Source of the DNA: Streptomyces sp. F63
Lineage (GTDB): Bacteria > Actinomycetota > Actinomycetes > Streptomycetales > Streptomycetaceae
Assembly (NCBI RefSeq): GCF_018070345.1
Contig: NZ_JAGPXX010000011.1
Coordinates: 62,001-126,000, forward strand
Length of the DNA: 64,000 nucleotides
Direction of reading: 5' to 3'
Shown: positions 16,394 through 24,880 of the stretch, in pieces
Layout: every line of letters starts with the position of its first letter
How positions within the stretch are numbered: the first letter of the stretch is position 1
Position numbers and translations under genes: made by a program
Notes under the pieces: generated by a model
What the model was told of the DNA's origin: nothing
Seen by the model: the letters and a program-made list of their open reading frames with translations, nothing else
Databases searched by the model: none

Positions 16394-17947
16394 TCAGGGC
16401 AGCCGGAGCGGGCGGCGTTCGAAGGTGATGGCCAGGTCCTCGCCGATGCGGGCGGCCGTCTCGCGCAGGGCGGGCAGCAGCGTGGCCCGGGATTCCTCGG
16501 CCGTGCCGCGGCCGGTGTGGGTGGAGACGTTGAGCGCCGCCACGGGCCGGCCGTCGCGGCCCCGTACGGGTACGGCCAGGGAGCGGAGGCCCTCCTCCAG
16601 CTCCTCGTCGACCAGGGCGTAGCCGTCCGCGGCCACCCGGTCGAGGACGCGGCCGAGTTCGGCGGGGTCGGTGACCGTCCGGCCGGTGAAGCGCGGTGGC
16701 TCCCCGGCCGGGAGCCGCGCGGCACGCTCCTCGGGGGACAGTCCGGCCAGCAGGACCCGGCCCATGGAGGTGGGGGTGGCGGGAAAGCGGGTCCCGATGG
16801 TGATGTTGACGCTCATGATCCGGTAGGCGGGGACGCGGGCGATGTAGCGGATGTCCTGTCCGTCGAGGACGGCCACGGAGGCCGACTCGCGCACGCCTGC
16901 GGCCAGCTCCTCCAGATGCGGCTGGACGACCTCGGTGAAGCCGAGTCCGGACAGGGGCGCGTAGCCGAGTTCCAGCACGCGGGGGAGCAGGTGGAAGCGG
17001 CGGTCGGCCGAGCGCACGTAGCCGAGTTGTTCGAGGGAGAGCAGGGCGCGTCGGGCGGTGGCCCGGGGCTGGCCGACCGCCTCCGCCGTCTCGGACAGGG
17101 TCAGCCCGCGCGGCCCCGCGCCCAGGGCGGCCAGCACGTCCAGGCCGCGGGCCAGCGACTGCAGGAAACCCGCGCCCAGCTCCCGCTTGGCGTCGAGCAC
17201 GGGCAGGTACGGAGCCGTGCTGGGGCTCGGGCGCGGGGGGCGGGCACGGACCTCGGCCAGGGCGGCCTCCATGGCGGGGAGGAGGGCGCGCAGCCGGGGG
17301 AGCGCGGAGGCGGTGAGGGAGGCGGCGGTGTGCCGTCCGGTGTTGCTGACCACACTGATGCCGCAGGCCCGCCGCCCCTCCGCGTCGTGTACGGGCACGG
17401 CCACGGCGATCAGGCCCTGCTCCATCCGCTGGTCGTCCACGGCCCACTCGGGGTGCTCCGGGCCGGTGACCATGCCCGCCGCGCAGCGGTCGGCGGGCAG
17501 GAGGTCGCCGATGCGGAAGACGGGGGTCATGGCGCGGCGGCGGATGACCTGGGCGACGAAGCGGACCCCGTCGCCGTCCGGCACCGCCACCGACACCGAC
17601 TCGTCGAGCTCGTCGGCGAGCAGCTCGGCGAACGGCTGGAGCGCGTCGGCGACGGCACAGCTCGCCAGATAGGCATTGCCGAACCGCATGAGCCGGGGCG
17701 AGAGCTCGATGTCGCGGCCCGCCGTGCGGAGCAGGCCGAGGCGGAGGAGGGTGCCGACGACCCGGTCGACGGTGGCGCGGGCCAGCCCGGTGGCGTGCAC
17801 CAGGTCACTGGGGCGCAGCCGCCGGCCGCCGGACGCGGCCATGGTGCGCAGCACGGCGAGGCCGCGCTCCAGCGGGCCGGTCACCGGCACGGGGCCGGTG
17901 GCCGCCGCGGGGCCGGTGGCCGCCGCGGTGGTGTCGTCGCCGGTCAT
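16394..17947 (-). CDS. tandem-domain IclR regulator, probable controller of the pca operon
   Basis: The 517-aa chain holds two IclR units. HTH 1 is at about residues 25-75 (LVHATGLARATVDRVVGTLL) with an effector domain to about 240. HTH 2 is at about 270-325 (LSETAEAVGQPRATARRALLSL) with an effector domain ending ITFERRPLR. It is divergent from pcaI across a 142-bp promoter region containing inverted repeats. PcaR/PobR-type IclR proteins control protocatechuate genes in other bacteria, whereas Streptomyces coelicolor uses the MarR protein PcaV. Control of the pca genes is therefore inferred from position. Confidence 0.82.
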   Translation of the reverse strand: MTGDDTTAAATGPAAATGPVPVTGPLERGLAVLRTMAASGGRRLRPSDLVHATGLARATVDRVVGTLLRLGLLRTAGRDIELSPRLMRFGNAYLASCAVADALQPFAELLADELDESVSVAVPDGDGVRFVAQVIRRRAMTPVFRIGDLLPADRCAAGMVTGPEHPEWAVDDQRMEQGLIAVAVPVHDAEGRRACGISVVSNTGRHTAASLTASALPRLRALLPAMEAALAEVRARPPRPSPSTAPYLPVLDAKRELGAGFLQSLARGLDVLAALGAGPRGLTLSETAEAVGQPRATARRALLSLEQLGYVRSADRRFHLLPRVLELGYAPLSGLGFTEVVQPHLEELAAGVRESASVAVLDGQDIRYIARVPAYRIMSVNITIGTRFPATPTSMGRVLLAGLSPEERAARLPAGEPPRFTGRTVTDPAELGRVLDRVAADGYALVDEELEEGLRSLAVPVRGRDGRPVAALNVSTHTGRGTAEESRATLLPALRETAARIGEDLAITFERRPLRLP

Positions 17948-18007
17948 GGCCGGGTCTCCTCCTCCGTCGGGGTCGTGCGGAACACCGGCCGGGATCCGGC
18001 CCGACCG

Positions 18008-18067
18008 TTGACAGCGATGCCCGCGGGACGGAGACTCGACCTCGGCAACATTATGAACGAAAGTTCA
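18008..18067 (+). promoter_or_regulatory. pca operon promoter and candidate IclR operator
   Basis: TTGACA (18008-18013), a 17-nt spacer and GAGACT (18031-18036) form a Streptomyces-like promoter. Downstream lies the perfect inverted repeat TGAAC-GAAA-GTTCA (18054-18067). It overlaps a second GTTC/GAAC pair (18063-18078). A protein bound there would sit just after the predicted start and before the pcaI ribosome binding site. Confidence 0.6.
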
Positions 18068-18089
18068 CCCGGCGAACAAGTGAGAGGGT

Positions 18090-18908
18090 ATGGCAGAAAT
18101 CCGCACCCTGCGCGATGCCGTCGCAGAGCTCATCCATGACGGCGACACCGTGGCGATGGAGGGATTCACGCATCTGATCCCGTTCGCCGCCGCGCACGAG
18201 GTCATCCGCCAGGGGATCACCGATCTCACCCTGGTCCGGATGACGCCGGACGTCGTCTACGACCAGCTCATCGGCGCGGGGCTGGTGAAGAAGCTCGTCT
18301 TCTCCTGGGGCGGCAACCCCGGGGTCGGCTCCCTGCACCGCTTCCGCGACGCCGTCGAGAACGGCTGGCCGCGCCCCCTCGAACTGGACGAGCACAGCCA
18401 CGCCGGCATGGCCAACCGCTATGTCGCCGGCGCGTCCGGACTGCCGTTCGCCGTGCTGCGCGGCTACCGGGGCAGCGATCTGGCCACCCGGACGGACACC
18501 GTCTCCACCGTCACCTGCCCCTTCACCGGCGAGGAACTGGCCGCCGTACGGGCCCTCAACCCCGACGTCACCGTCATCCACGCCCAGCAGGCCGACCGCG
18601 AGGGCAACGTCCAGCTGTGGGGTCTGACCGGCGTGCAGAAGGAAGCCGCGCTCGCCGCGAAGCGGGTGCTGGTGACCGTCGAGGAGATCGTGGACGTCCT
18701 GGAGCCGCGGCCCCGCGGCATCGTCCTGCCCGGCTGGGTCGTCACGGCCGTCGCCCACGTCCCCGGCGGCGCGCACCCCTCGTACGCCGCCGGCTACTCC
18801 GTCCGGGACAACGACGCCTACGCGGCCTGGGACCCGGTCTCCCGCGACCGCGACGCCTTCCTGGCCTGGCTGAAGGACAACGTGCACGACGGGAGCGAGC
18901 CCCGATGA
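18090..18908 (+). CDS. pcaI: 3-oxoadipate CoA-transferase, alpha subunit
   Basis: This 272-aa family I CoA-transferase A subunit shows the glycine-rich SWGGNPGVGSL motif at about residue 71 and HAGMANRYVAGASGLPF near 105. With PcaJ it transfers CoA from succinyl-CoA to 3-oxoadipate. It begins a run of seven coding sequences that mostly overlap. GAGAGGG precedes the ATG, and the stop overlaps pcaJ (ATGA). Confidence 0.9.
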   Translation: MAEIRTLRDAVAELIHDGDTVAMEGFTHLIPFAAAHEVIRQGITDLTLVRMTPDVVYDQLIGAGLVKKLVFSWGGNPGVGSLHRFRDAVENGWPRPLELDEHSHAGMANRYVAGASGLPFAVLRGYRGSDLATRTDTVSTVTCPFTGEELAAVRALNPDVTVIHAQQADREGNVQLWGLTGVQKEAALAAKRVLVTVEEIVDVLEPRPRGIVLPGWVVTAVAHVPGGAHPSYAAGYSVRDNDAYAAWDPVSRDRDAFLAWLKDNVHDGSEPR

Positions 18909-19711
18909 CCACCGACGCCACCGCCCCGGCCGGCGCCTCCGGAGCCCCGGCCGGCTGGACCTCCGACGAGCTGATGACGGTCAACGCCGCCCGTGCCCTC
19001 TCCGGCGCCCGCACCTGCTTCGTCGGCATCGGGCTCCCCAGCACCGCCGCCAACCTCGCCCGGCACACCGCCAACCCGGAACTCGTCCTGATCTACGAGT
19101 CCGGCACCATCGGCTCCAAGCCGACCCGCCTGCCGCTCTCCATCGGCGACGGCGAACTCGCCGACACGGCCGACGCGGTGGTCTCCGTACCGGAGATCTT
19201 CAACTACTGGCTCCAGGCCGGGCGCATCGACGTCGGCTTCCTCGGCGCCGCCCAGGTCGACCGCTTCGCCAACATCAACACCACCGTCGTGGACCGGGGT
19301 CCCGACCGCCCCGAGGGGCGGCTGCCCGGGGCCGGCGGCGCCCCCGAGATCGCGGCCAACTGCGGACGGGTCCTGATGGTGCTCCGCCACTCCACCCGCA
19401 ACTTCGTGCGGAAGCTCGACTTCACCACCACCGTCGGCCACGGCGCCGGGCCCGGCGACCGCGAACGACTCGGCCTCCGCGGCGCCGGACCGACCGCCGT
19501 CATCACCGACCTCGGCATCCTGCGGCCCGACCCGGAGACCGCCGAGCTCGTCCTCACCGACCTCCACCCCGGCGTCACCGCCGAGCAGGTGCGCGCCGCC
19601 ACCGGCTGGGACCTGCGCGTCGCCGCCGACCCGGTCACCACCGCGCCGCCGTCGGAAGCCGAACTGGCCACGCTGCGCGCCCTCAAGACCGCCGGACGGA
19701 GCGCCGCGTGA
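18905..19711 (+). CDS. pcaJ: 3-oxoadipate CoA-transferase, beta subunit
   Basis: This 268-aa B subunit carries the active-site glutamate in IYESGTIGSKP (about residues 61-71), which forms the glutamyl-CoA intermediate. It is coupled to pcaI by a four-base overlap. A 142-bp gap separates it from pcaH, so an internal promoter there is possible. No pcaF thiolase follows, although such a gene is often adjacent. Confidence 0.9.
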   Translation: MTTDATAPAGASGAPAGWTSDELMTVNAARALSGARTCFVGIGLPSTAANLARHTANPELVLIYESGTIGSKPTRLPLSIGDGELADTADAVVSVPEIFNYWLQAGRIDVGFLGAAQVDRFANINTTVVDRGPDRPEGRLPGAGGAPEIAANCGRVLMVLRHSTRNFVRKLDFTTTVGHGAGPGDRERLGLRGAGPTAVITDLGILRPDPETAELVLTDLHPGVTAEQVRAATGWDLRVAADPVTTAPPSEAELATLRALKTAGRSAA

Positions 19712-19853
19712 ACCGCCCGGCCGGCCGCACGCCGCCGCCCGCGGCCGGAACGCTCCGCGCAGCCGCACACCGGACCCCCGGCCTCCGCCCCCGGGCCCGG
19801 ATTCCCGCACCCACCGGTGCCCGTACCGCCCCGCACGCCCAGGAGACCTCCGC

Positions 19854-20693
19854 ATGAAGCAGTCCCGCACCCCGCCGGTGCCGGCGCCCGCGCCGAGCCC
19901 CGAGACGGTGAGCCCCGCCGCCCGGCCGCCCCTGGTCCAGGCCGACATCGACCGGGAGATCGCCGAGCTGCACGCGGCCTACGACCAGGCCCGGGCCGGA
20001 GGCGCGCCCGCCGCGCACCACCCCCCGCGCGACTTCCGCCCCTACCGCAGCAGCGTGCTGCGGCACCCCAAGGAGCCGCTCGTCGCCGTGAACGGCGACC
20101 CGGAGACCGTCGAACTGCACGGGCCCGTCTTCGGCCCCACCGACGTCACCGAACTCGACGCCGACCTCACCCGGCAGCACCGCGGCGAGCCGCTGGGCGA
20201 GCGCATCACCGTCACCGGACGGGTGCTCGACAGCAGCGGCCGTCCCGTGCGCAACCAGCTCGTCGAGATCTGGCAGGCCAACGCCTCCGGCCGCTACGCG
20301 CACCAGCGCGACCAGCACCCGGCACCCCTCGACCCGCACTTCACCGGCGTCGGCCGCTGCCTCACCGACGACCACGGCGCCTACACCTTCACCACGATCA
20401 AGCCCGGCCCCTACCCCTGGCGGAACCACCTGAACGCCTGGCGCCCCGCGCACATCCACTTCTCGCTCTTCGGCACCGCCTTCACCCAGCGCCTGGTCAC
20501 CCAGATGTACTTTCCGGGCGACCCCCTCTTCCCCCACGACCCGATCCTGGCATCGGTCACCGACACCGCCGCCCGCGAACGGCTCGTCGCCGCCTACGAC
20601 CACGAGCTGTCGCGGCCCGAGTGGTCCCTGGGCTACCGCTGGGACATCGTCCTCGACGGACCCTCCGCCACCTGGATCGAGGAAGGCCGCTGA
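19854..20693 (+). CDS. pcaH: protocatechuate 3,4-dioxygenase, beta subunit
   Basis: The 279-aa Fe(III) subunit holds all four iron ligands of the family: Tyr in WQANASGRY (about 149), Tyr in GPYPW (about 185), and the two His of AHIHFS (about 201-203). It cleaves protocatechuate between the hydroxyls to 3-carboxy-cis,cis-muconate together with PcaG. CAGGAGACC lies upstream of the ATG. The roughly 30 N-terminal Pro-rich residues are longer than in many homologues. Confidence 0.93.
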   Translation: MKQSRTPPVPAPAPSPETVSPAARPPLVQADIDREIAELHAAYDQARAGGAPAAHHPPRDFRPYRSSVLRHPKEPLVAVNGDPETVELHGPVFGPTDVTELDADLTRQHRGEPLGERITVTGRVLDSSGRPVRNQLVEIWQANASGRYAHQRDQHPAPLDPHFTGVGRCLTDDHGAYTFTTIKPGPYPWRNHLNAWRPAHIHFSLFGTAFTQRLVTQMYFPGDPLFPHDPILASVTDTAARERLVAAYDHELSRPEWSLGYRWDIVLDGPSATWIEEGR

Positions 20694-21271
20694 TGAGCAC
20701 CACACCGCCCCGCGCCCTGCCGCCCACGCCCTCCCAGACCGTCGGCCCCTTCTACGGCTACGCGCTGCCCTTCACCGGCGGCGGCGACGTGGCACCCCCC
20801 GGCCACCCCGACACCGTCACCGTCCACGGACGGGTGCTCGACGGGGCCGGCGCGGGCATCCCCGACGCCCTGCTGGAGTTCTGGCAGGCCGGACCAGACG
20901 GCTCCGTGGCCGGCGCCCCCGGCTCGCTGCGGCGCGACCCCGTCACCGGGGCGGTCCTCGGCCGGGACGGCGTCGACTTCACCGGTTTCGCCCGCGTCCC
21001 CACCGACGCCGACGGGCACTACACGCTGCGCACGCTGCCGCCCGGCGGCGCGCCCTACCTGTCCGTGTGCGTCTTCGCGCGCGGCCTGCTGCACCACCTG
21101 TTCACCCGCGCCTATCTGCGCGACACTCCCGACGACACCCTGCTCTCCACGCTGCCGGCCGGGCGCAGGGCCACCCTGCTGGCACTGCCCGAGGAGGGCA
21201 GGCACCGCACCCACCGGTTCGACATCCGCCTGCAGGGCGAGGGGGAGACGGTCTTCCTTGAATTCTCCTGA
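20693..21271 (+). CDS. pcaG: protocatechuate 3,4-dioxygenase, alpha subunit
   Basis: This 192-aa partner of PcaH has the family start TPSQTVGPFYGYALPF and a FWQAGPDG strand. As expected for the alpha chain, the iron-ligand tyrosines and histidines are missing. It overlaps pcaH by one base (TGATG), so the subunits are probably made in equal amounts. Confidence 0.92.
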   Translation: MSTTPPRALPPTPSQTVGPFYGYALPFTGGGDVAPPGHPDTVTVHGRVLDGAGAGIPDALLEFWQAGPDGSVAGAPGSLRRDPVTGAVLGRDGVDFTGFARVPTDADGHYTLRTLPPGGAPYLSVCVFARGLLHHLFTRAYLRDTPDDTLLSTLPAGRRATLLALPEEGRHRTHRFDIRLQGEGETVFLEFS

Positions 21272-22805
21272 GCCCGCGGGCACCACCGGAGCCCCGCCGC
21301 CGGCCGGAGCGGGGGACGACACGGGGCTGCTCTCACCGGTCCGGGCCGGCACCGCCGCCGAAGCCGCCACCGGCGACCGGGCCTGGCTGGCCGCCCTGCT
21401 CGACGCCGAGGCCGCGCTGACCCGCGCCCAGGCGGCGCTCGGCCTCGCACCGCGGGAGGCGGCCGACGCCGTGGACCGCGCCGTGCGCGAGGGCGAGTTC
21501 GACGTGCGGGATCTGGCGCTGCGCGCCCGCGCCGGCGGCAACCCCGTCATCCCTCTCGTCCGCGACCTGACCGCCGCCGTACGGAAAGCGGACCCCGGGG
21601 CCGCCGCGTACGTGCACCGGGGCGCGACCAGCCAGGACATCCTCGACACCGCCACCATGCTGGTCGCAGCCCGGACGCTCCCGCTGATCCTCGCCGACCT
21701 CGAACGCGCCGCCGGCGCCCTGGGCCGGCTGGCGGCCCGGCACCGCGCCACGCCCATGCCCGGCCGCACCCTCACCCAGCACGCCGTGCCCACCACCTTC
21801 GGCCTCAAGGCGGCGGGCTGGCGCGCCCTGCTGCTGGACGCCCACGACCGGCTGGCCGCGCTCCTGGACGGCGGTCTCCCGGCCCAACTGGGCGGCGCCG
21901 CGGGCACCCTGGCGGCCTTCGGCGCGTACGCGCGGTCCGGAGGCGGCGAGGGCGGGGCGGGCGACGCCGGCACGGCCGCCCCGGGCCGCGGCGGAGAGGA
22001 CCCGCCCGGCCCGGGCACGCGGATCGCCGCAGAGTACGCACGCGAACTCGGACTCGCCGAGCCCGCGCTGCCCTGGCACACCCTGCGCACCCCCGTCGCC
22101 GATCTCGCCGCCGCGCTCTCCTTCACCGCCGGGGCGCTGGGCAAGCTCGCCGCCGATGTCCTGGTGCTCTCCCGGACGGAGATCGGCGAGGTCGCCGAGG
22201 GAACCGGCGGCGGATCGTCCGCCATGCCGCACAAGGCCAACCCCGCCCGCTCCGTGCTCATCGCGTCCGTGGCCCGCCAGGTGCCCGCCCTCGCCGCGGT
22301 GCTGCTCGGCTCGCTCGCGGCCGAGGACGAGCGGCCCGGCGGCGCCTGGCACGCCGAGTGGCAGCCGCTGCGGGAGGCCCTGCGCCTGACCGGCGGCGCG
22401 GCCGAGGCGGCCGCCGGGCTGGCCGAGGGCCTGCACGTCCGGCCCGAGCGGATGCGCGCCCATCTCGACCTCACCGGCGGGCTCGTCGTCTCCGAGCGCC
22501 TGACCGCCGAACTCGCCCCCCTCCTCGGCCGCGCGGAAGCGGCCGGCCTGCTCGGTGACGCCGCCCGCCGCGCCACCGAGCGGGGAACCGGCCTGTGGGA
22601 GGCGCTCCTGGCGGAACCCGCCGTGCGGAACGCCCTGTCCGAGGAGCGGCTGCGGGAGCTGACCGACCCCGCCGGCTACACCGGGGAGGCGGCCGCGCTC
22701 ACCGTCCGGGCCCTGCGCCGCACCCCGCGCCGCCGTCCCGGGGGGCCGTCCTCGCCGGGCTCGCCGTCCCCGTCGTCCCCGTCGTCCCCGGAGGAGCAGG
22801 CATGA
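21258..22805 (+). CDS. pcaB: 3-carboxy-cis,cis-muconate cycloisomerase
   Basis: This 515-aa member of the fumarase/aspartase superfamily has the signature GGGSSAMPHKANPARS at about residues 315-330, and HRGATSQDILDTA near 121. It lactonises 3-carboxymuconate to 4-carboxymuconolactone. The best start is TTG 21258, overlapping the pcaG end by 14 bp. Two additions lengthen it beyond the usual 450 aa: a Gly/Ala-rich loop near residues 230-255 and a Pro/Ser-rich tail encoded by a short CCGTCGTCC-like repeat. Confidence 0.9.
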   Translation: MNSPEPAGTTGAPPPAGAGDDTGLLSPVRAGTAAEAATGDRAWLAALLDAEAALTRAQAALGLAPREAADAVDRAVREGEFDVRDLALRARAGGNPVIPLVRDLTAAVRKADPGAAAYVHRGATSQDILDTATMLVAARTLPLILADLERAAGALGRLAARHRATPMPGRTLTQHAVPTTFGLKAAGWRALLLDAHDRLAALLDGGLPAQLGGAAGTLAAFGAYARSGGGEGGAGDAGTAAPGRGGEDPPGPGTRIAAEYARELGLAEPALPWHTLRTPVADLAAALSFTAGALGKLAADVLVLSRTEIGEVAEGTGGGSSAMPHKANPARSVLIASVARQVPALAAVLLGSLAAEDERPGGAWHAEWQPLREALRLTGGAAEAAAGLAEGLHVRPERMRAHLDLTGGLVVSERLTAELAPLLGRAEAAGLLGDAARRATERGTGLWEALLAEPAVRNALSEERLRELTDPAGYTGEAAALTVRALRRTPRRRPGGPSSPGSPSPSSPSSPEEQA

Positions 22806-23689
22806 CCGGCCGCCCGCTCGCACACCACCGGCTCGACGGGCCGGAGAACGCGCCGCCGCTGATCCTGGGACCGTCCCTCGGCACCTCCACCGCCGTCTGG
22901 GAGCCGCAGACCGCCCGGCTGGCCCGCACCCACCGGGTGCTCCGCTGGGATCTGCCCGGCCACGGCGGCTCCCCGGCGGACGTTCTGCCGTCCTGGGACG
23001 CGCCGGGCACCACCACGGTCGCCGAGCTGGCCGGCCTGGTGCTCGACCTCGCCGACCACCACGGCTGGACACGTTTCGCCTACGCCGGCATATCCCTCGG
23101 CGGCGCGATCGGCGCCCACCTCGCCGCGCACCACCCCGAACGCGTCGGGGCGCTGGCCCTCGTCTGCTCCTCGGCCCGCTTCGGCGAGCCCGATGCCTGG
23201 CGCGAACGGGCCCGGCTCGTCCGGGAGCGGGGGACCGGAGCGGTACTGGACGCCACCCCCGGGCGCTGGTTCGCCGACCCGGCCGCGGCCGCCGCCTCCC
23301 GCCACGGAGCCGCCGTGCTCGCCGATCTGGCGGCCGCCGACCGGAACGGCTACGCCGCCTGCTGTGACGCGCTCGCGGGCTACGACCTGCGGCCCCGGCT
23401 CGGGGGCATCGGTGCGCCGACCCTCGTCGTCGCCGGCCGCGACGACCCGGCGACCCCGCCCGCCCACGCGCGGGAACTCGCCGACGGGATCCCCGGCGCC
23501 GACCTGCTCGAACTCGCGCACGCCGCCCACCTCGCGGGGCTGGACCGGCCGGCCGCCCTCGGCGCGGCGCTCTCGGCGCACTTCGGCGCCGGGGCGGCGC
23601 ACCCCCGCGATCCCGCGGGTCCGGGCACGGCCCGCCCGCGTCCCCGCTCCCCCCGCTCAGCCCGCTCCGACACCCCCGAGGACTCCTGA
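22802..23689 (+). CDS. pcaD: 3-oxoadipate enol-lactonase
   Basis: This 295-aa alpha/beta hydrolase has the nucleophile elbow GISLGG at about residue 97, DLPGHGGS near 48, an Asp in AGRDDPATPP near 219 and the terminal His in AHLAGLDRP near 246. It converts 3-oxoadipate enol-lactone to 3-oxoadipate. In several actinobacteria this enzyme is fused to PcaC as PcaL. Here the C-terminus after about residue 265 is only a Pro/Arg-rich tail, so no decarboxylase domain is attached. The gene has four-base overlap with pcaB. Confidence 0.88.
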   Translation: MTGRPLAHHRLDGPENAPPLILGPSLGTSTAVWEPQTARLARTHRVLRWDLPGHGGSPADVLPSWDAPGTTTVAELAGLVLDLADHHGWTRFAYAGISLGGAIGAHLAAHHPERVGALALVCSSARFGEPDAWRERARLVRERGTGAVLDATPGRWFADPAAAAASRHGAAVLADLAAADRNGYAACCDALAGYDLRPRLGGIGAPTLVVAGRDDPATPPAHARELADGIPGADLLELAHAAHLAGLDRPAALGAALSAHFGAGAAHPRDPAGPGTARPRPRSPRSARSDTPEDS

Positions 23690-24867
23690 TGCGCACCACC
23701 GTTGGCATCATCGGCGGCGGACCCGCCGGTCTGCTGCTCGCCCGGCTGCTGGACCGGGCCGGAATCGACTCCGTCGTCCTGGAACACCGCGACCGCGCCT
23801 ACGTCGAGGAGCGGCAGCGCGCCGGCATCCTCGAACAGGGCACCGTCGACGCACTGCGCGCCTGCGGTGCCGGCGAGCGCATGGACCGGGAGGGCCTGGT
23901 CCACCACGGCATCGAACTCCGCTTCGACCGCCGCAGCCACCGGATCGACTTCCCCTCCCTCACCGGCGGACGCAGCGTCATGGTCTACGCGCAGACCGAG
24001 GTCGTGAAGGACCTCGTCGCCCTGCGGCTGGCCGAGGGCGGCGGCCCCCTGCTGTTCGGAGCCGAGGCCGTGGCCGTGGAGGGCGCCGAGACCGGCAGCC
24101 CGGTCGTCCGGTTCACCCACGAGGGCCGCGAACGGTCCCTCTCCTGCGACTTCGTGGTCGGCTGCGACGGTTTCCACGGCATCGCGCGCGAGGCGCTCCC
24201 CGAGGCGGAGCGGCGGGTCCACGAGCGGGTCTACCCGTACTCGTGGCTGGGCATCCTGGCGGATGTGCCGCCCTCGTGCGACGAGTTGATCTACGCGCAC
24301 TCGCCGCGCGGGTTCGCCCTGCACAGCATGCGCACGCCCAGCGTCAGCAGGCTCTACCTCCAGGTGCCGAACGGCACCGACCCGGCCGACTGGCCCGACG
24401 AGCGGATCTGGGACGAACTGGACGCCCGGTTCGCCGTCGACGGCGACTGGAAACTCGAACGGGGCCCGATCACCCAGAAGTCCGTCACCCCGATGCGGAG
24501 CTGGGTCACCGAGCCGATGCGCCACGGCCGGCTGTTCCTGGCCGGCGACGCCGCGCACATCGTCCCGCCGACCGGCGCGAAGGGGCTCAACCTGGCGGTG
24601 TCGGACGTGGTGGTGCTGGCGAGGGCGCTGGAGCACTGGCGGGACACCGGGTCCGAGGACCTGCTCGACGCCTACTCCGACACCTGTCTGCGGCGGGTCT
24701 GGCGGGCCGAGCACTTCTCGTACTTCATGACGACCGCCCTGCACACCGAGCCGGACCAGAACTCCTTCGACGGCAGACTGCAGCTGTCCCAGCTGCACCG
24801 GATCGCCGACTCCACCGCCGCGGCGACCGAACTCGCCGAGAACTACACGGGGCTGCCGATCGAGTGA
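23689..24867 (+). CDS. pobA: 4-hydroxybenzoate 3-monooxygenase
   Basis: This 392-aa FAD monooxygenase has the dinucleotide motif GIIGGGPAGLLLARLL at residues 5-20, the DG motif VVGCDGFHGIAR near 153-165 and GDAAHIVPPTGAKGLN near 284-299. It hydroxylates 4-hydroxybenzoate to protocatechuate. It closes the pca run with a one-base overlap to pcaD. Its stop lies 13 bp from the convergent ROK gene; a small repeat TGACCG...CGGTCA spans both stops. Confidence 0.93.
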   Translation: MRTTVGIIGGGPAGLLLARLLDRAGIDSVVLEHRDRAYVEERQRAGILEQGTVDALRACGAGERMDREGLVHHGIELRFDRRSHRIDFPSLTGGRSVMVYAQTEVVKDLVALRLAEGGGPLLFGAEAVAVEGAETGSPVVRFTHEGRERSLSCDFVVGCDGFHGIAREALPEAERRVHERVYPYSWLGILADVPPSCDELIYAHSPRGFALHSMRTPSVSRLYLQVPNGTDPADWPDERIWDELDARFAVDGDWKLERGPITQKSVTPMRSWVTEPMRHGRLFLAGDAAHIVPPTGAKGLNLAVSDVVVLARALEHWRDTGSEDLLDAYSDTCLRRVWRAEHFSYFMTTALHTEPDQNSFDGRLQLSQLHRIADSTAAATELAENYTGLPIE

Positions 24868-24880
24868 CCGTTCGCGCCGG

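Noticed and set aside
17880..17935. Short tandem repeat as a CRISPR or mobile repeat
   Set aside because: The GCCGGTGGCCGCCGCGG-like duplication codes the Ala/Thr/Gly/Pro-rich start of the IclR regulator and is simple slippage, with no spacers.
22802..23689. PcaL (fused enol-lactonase/decarboxylase)
   Set aside because: The lactonase part is complete, but the C-terminus after about residue 265 is only a Pro/Arg/Ser-rich tail with no carboxymuconolactone decarboxylase motif.
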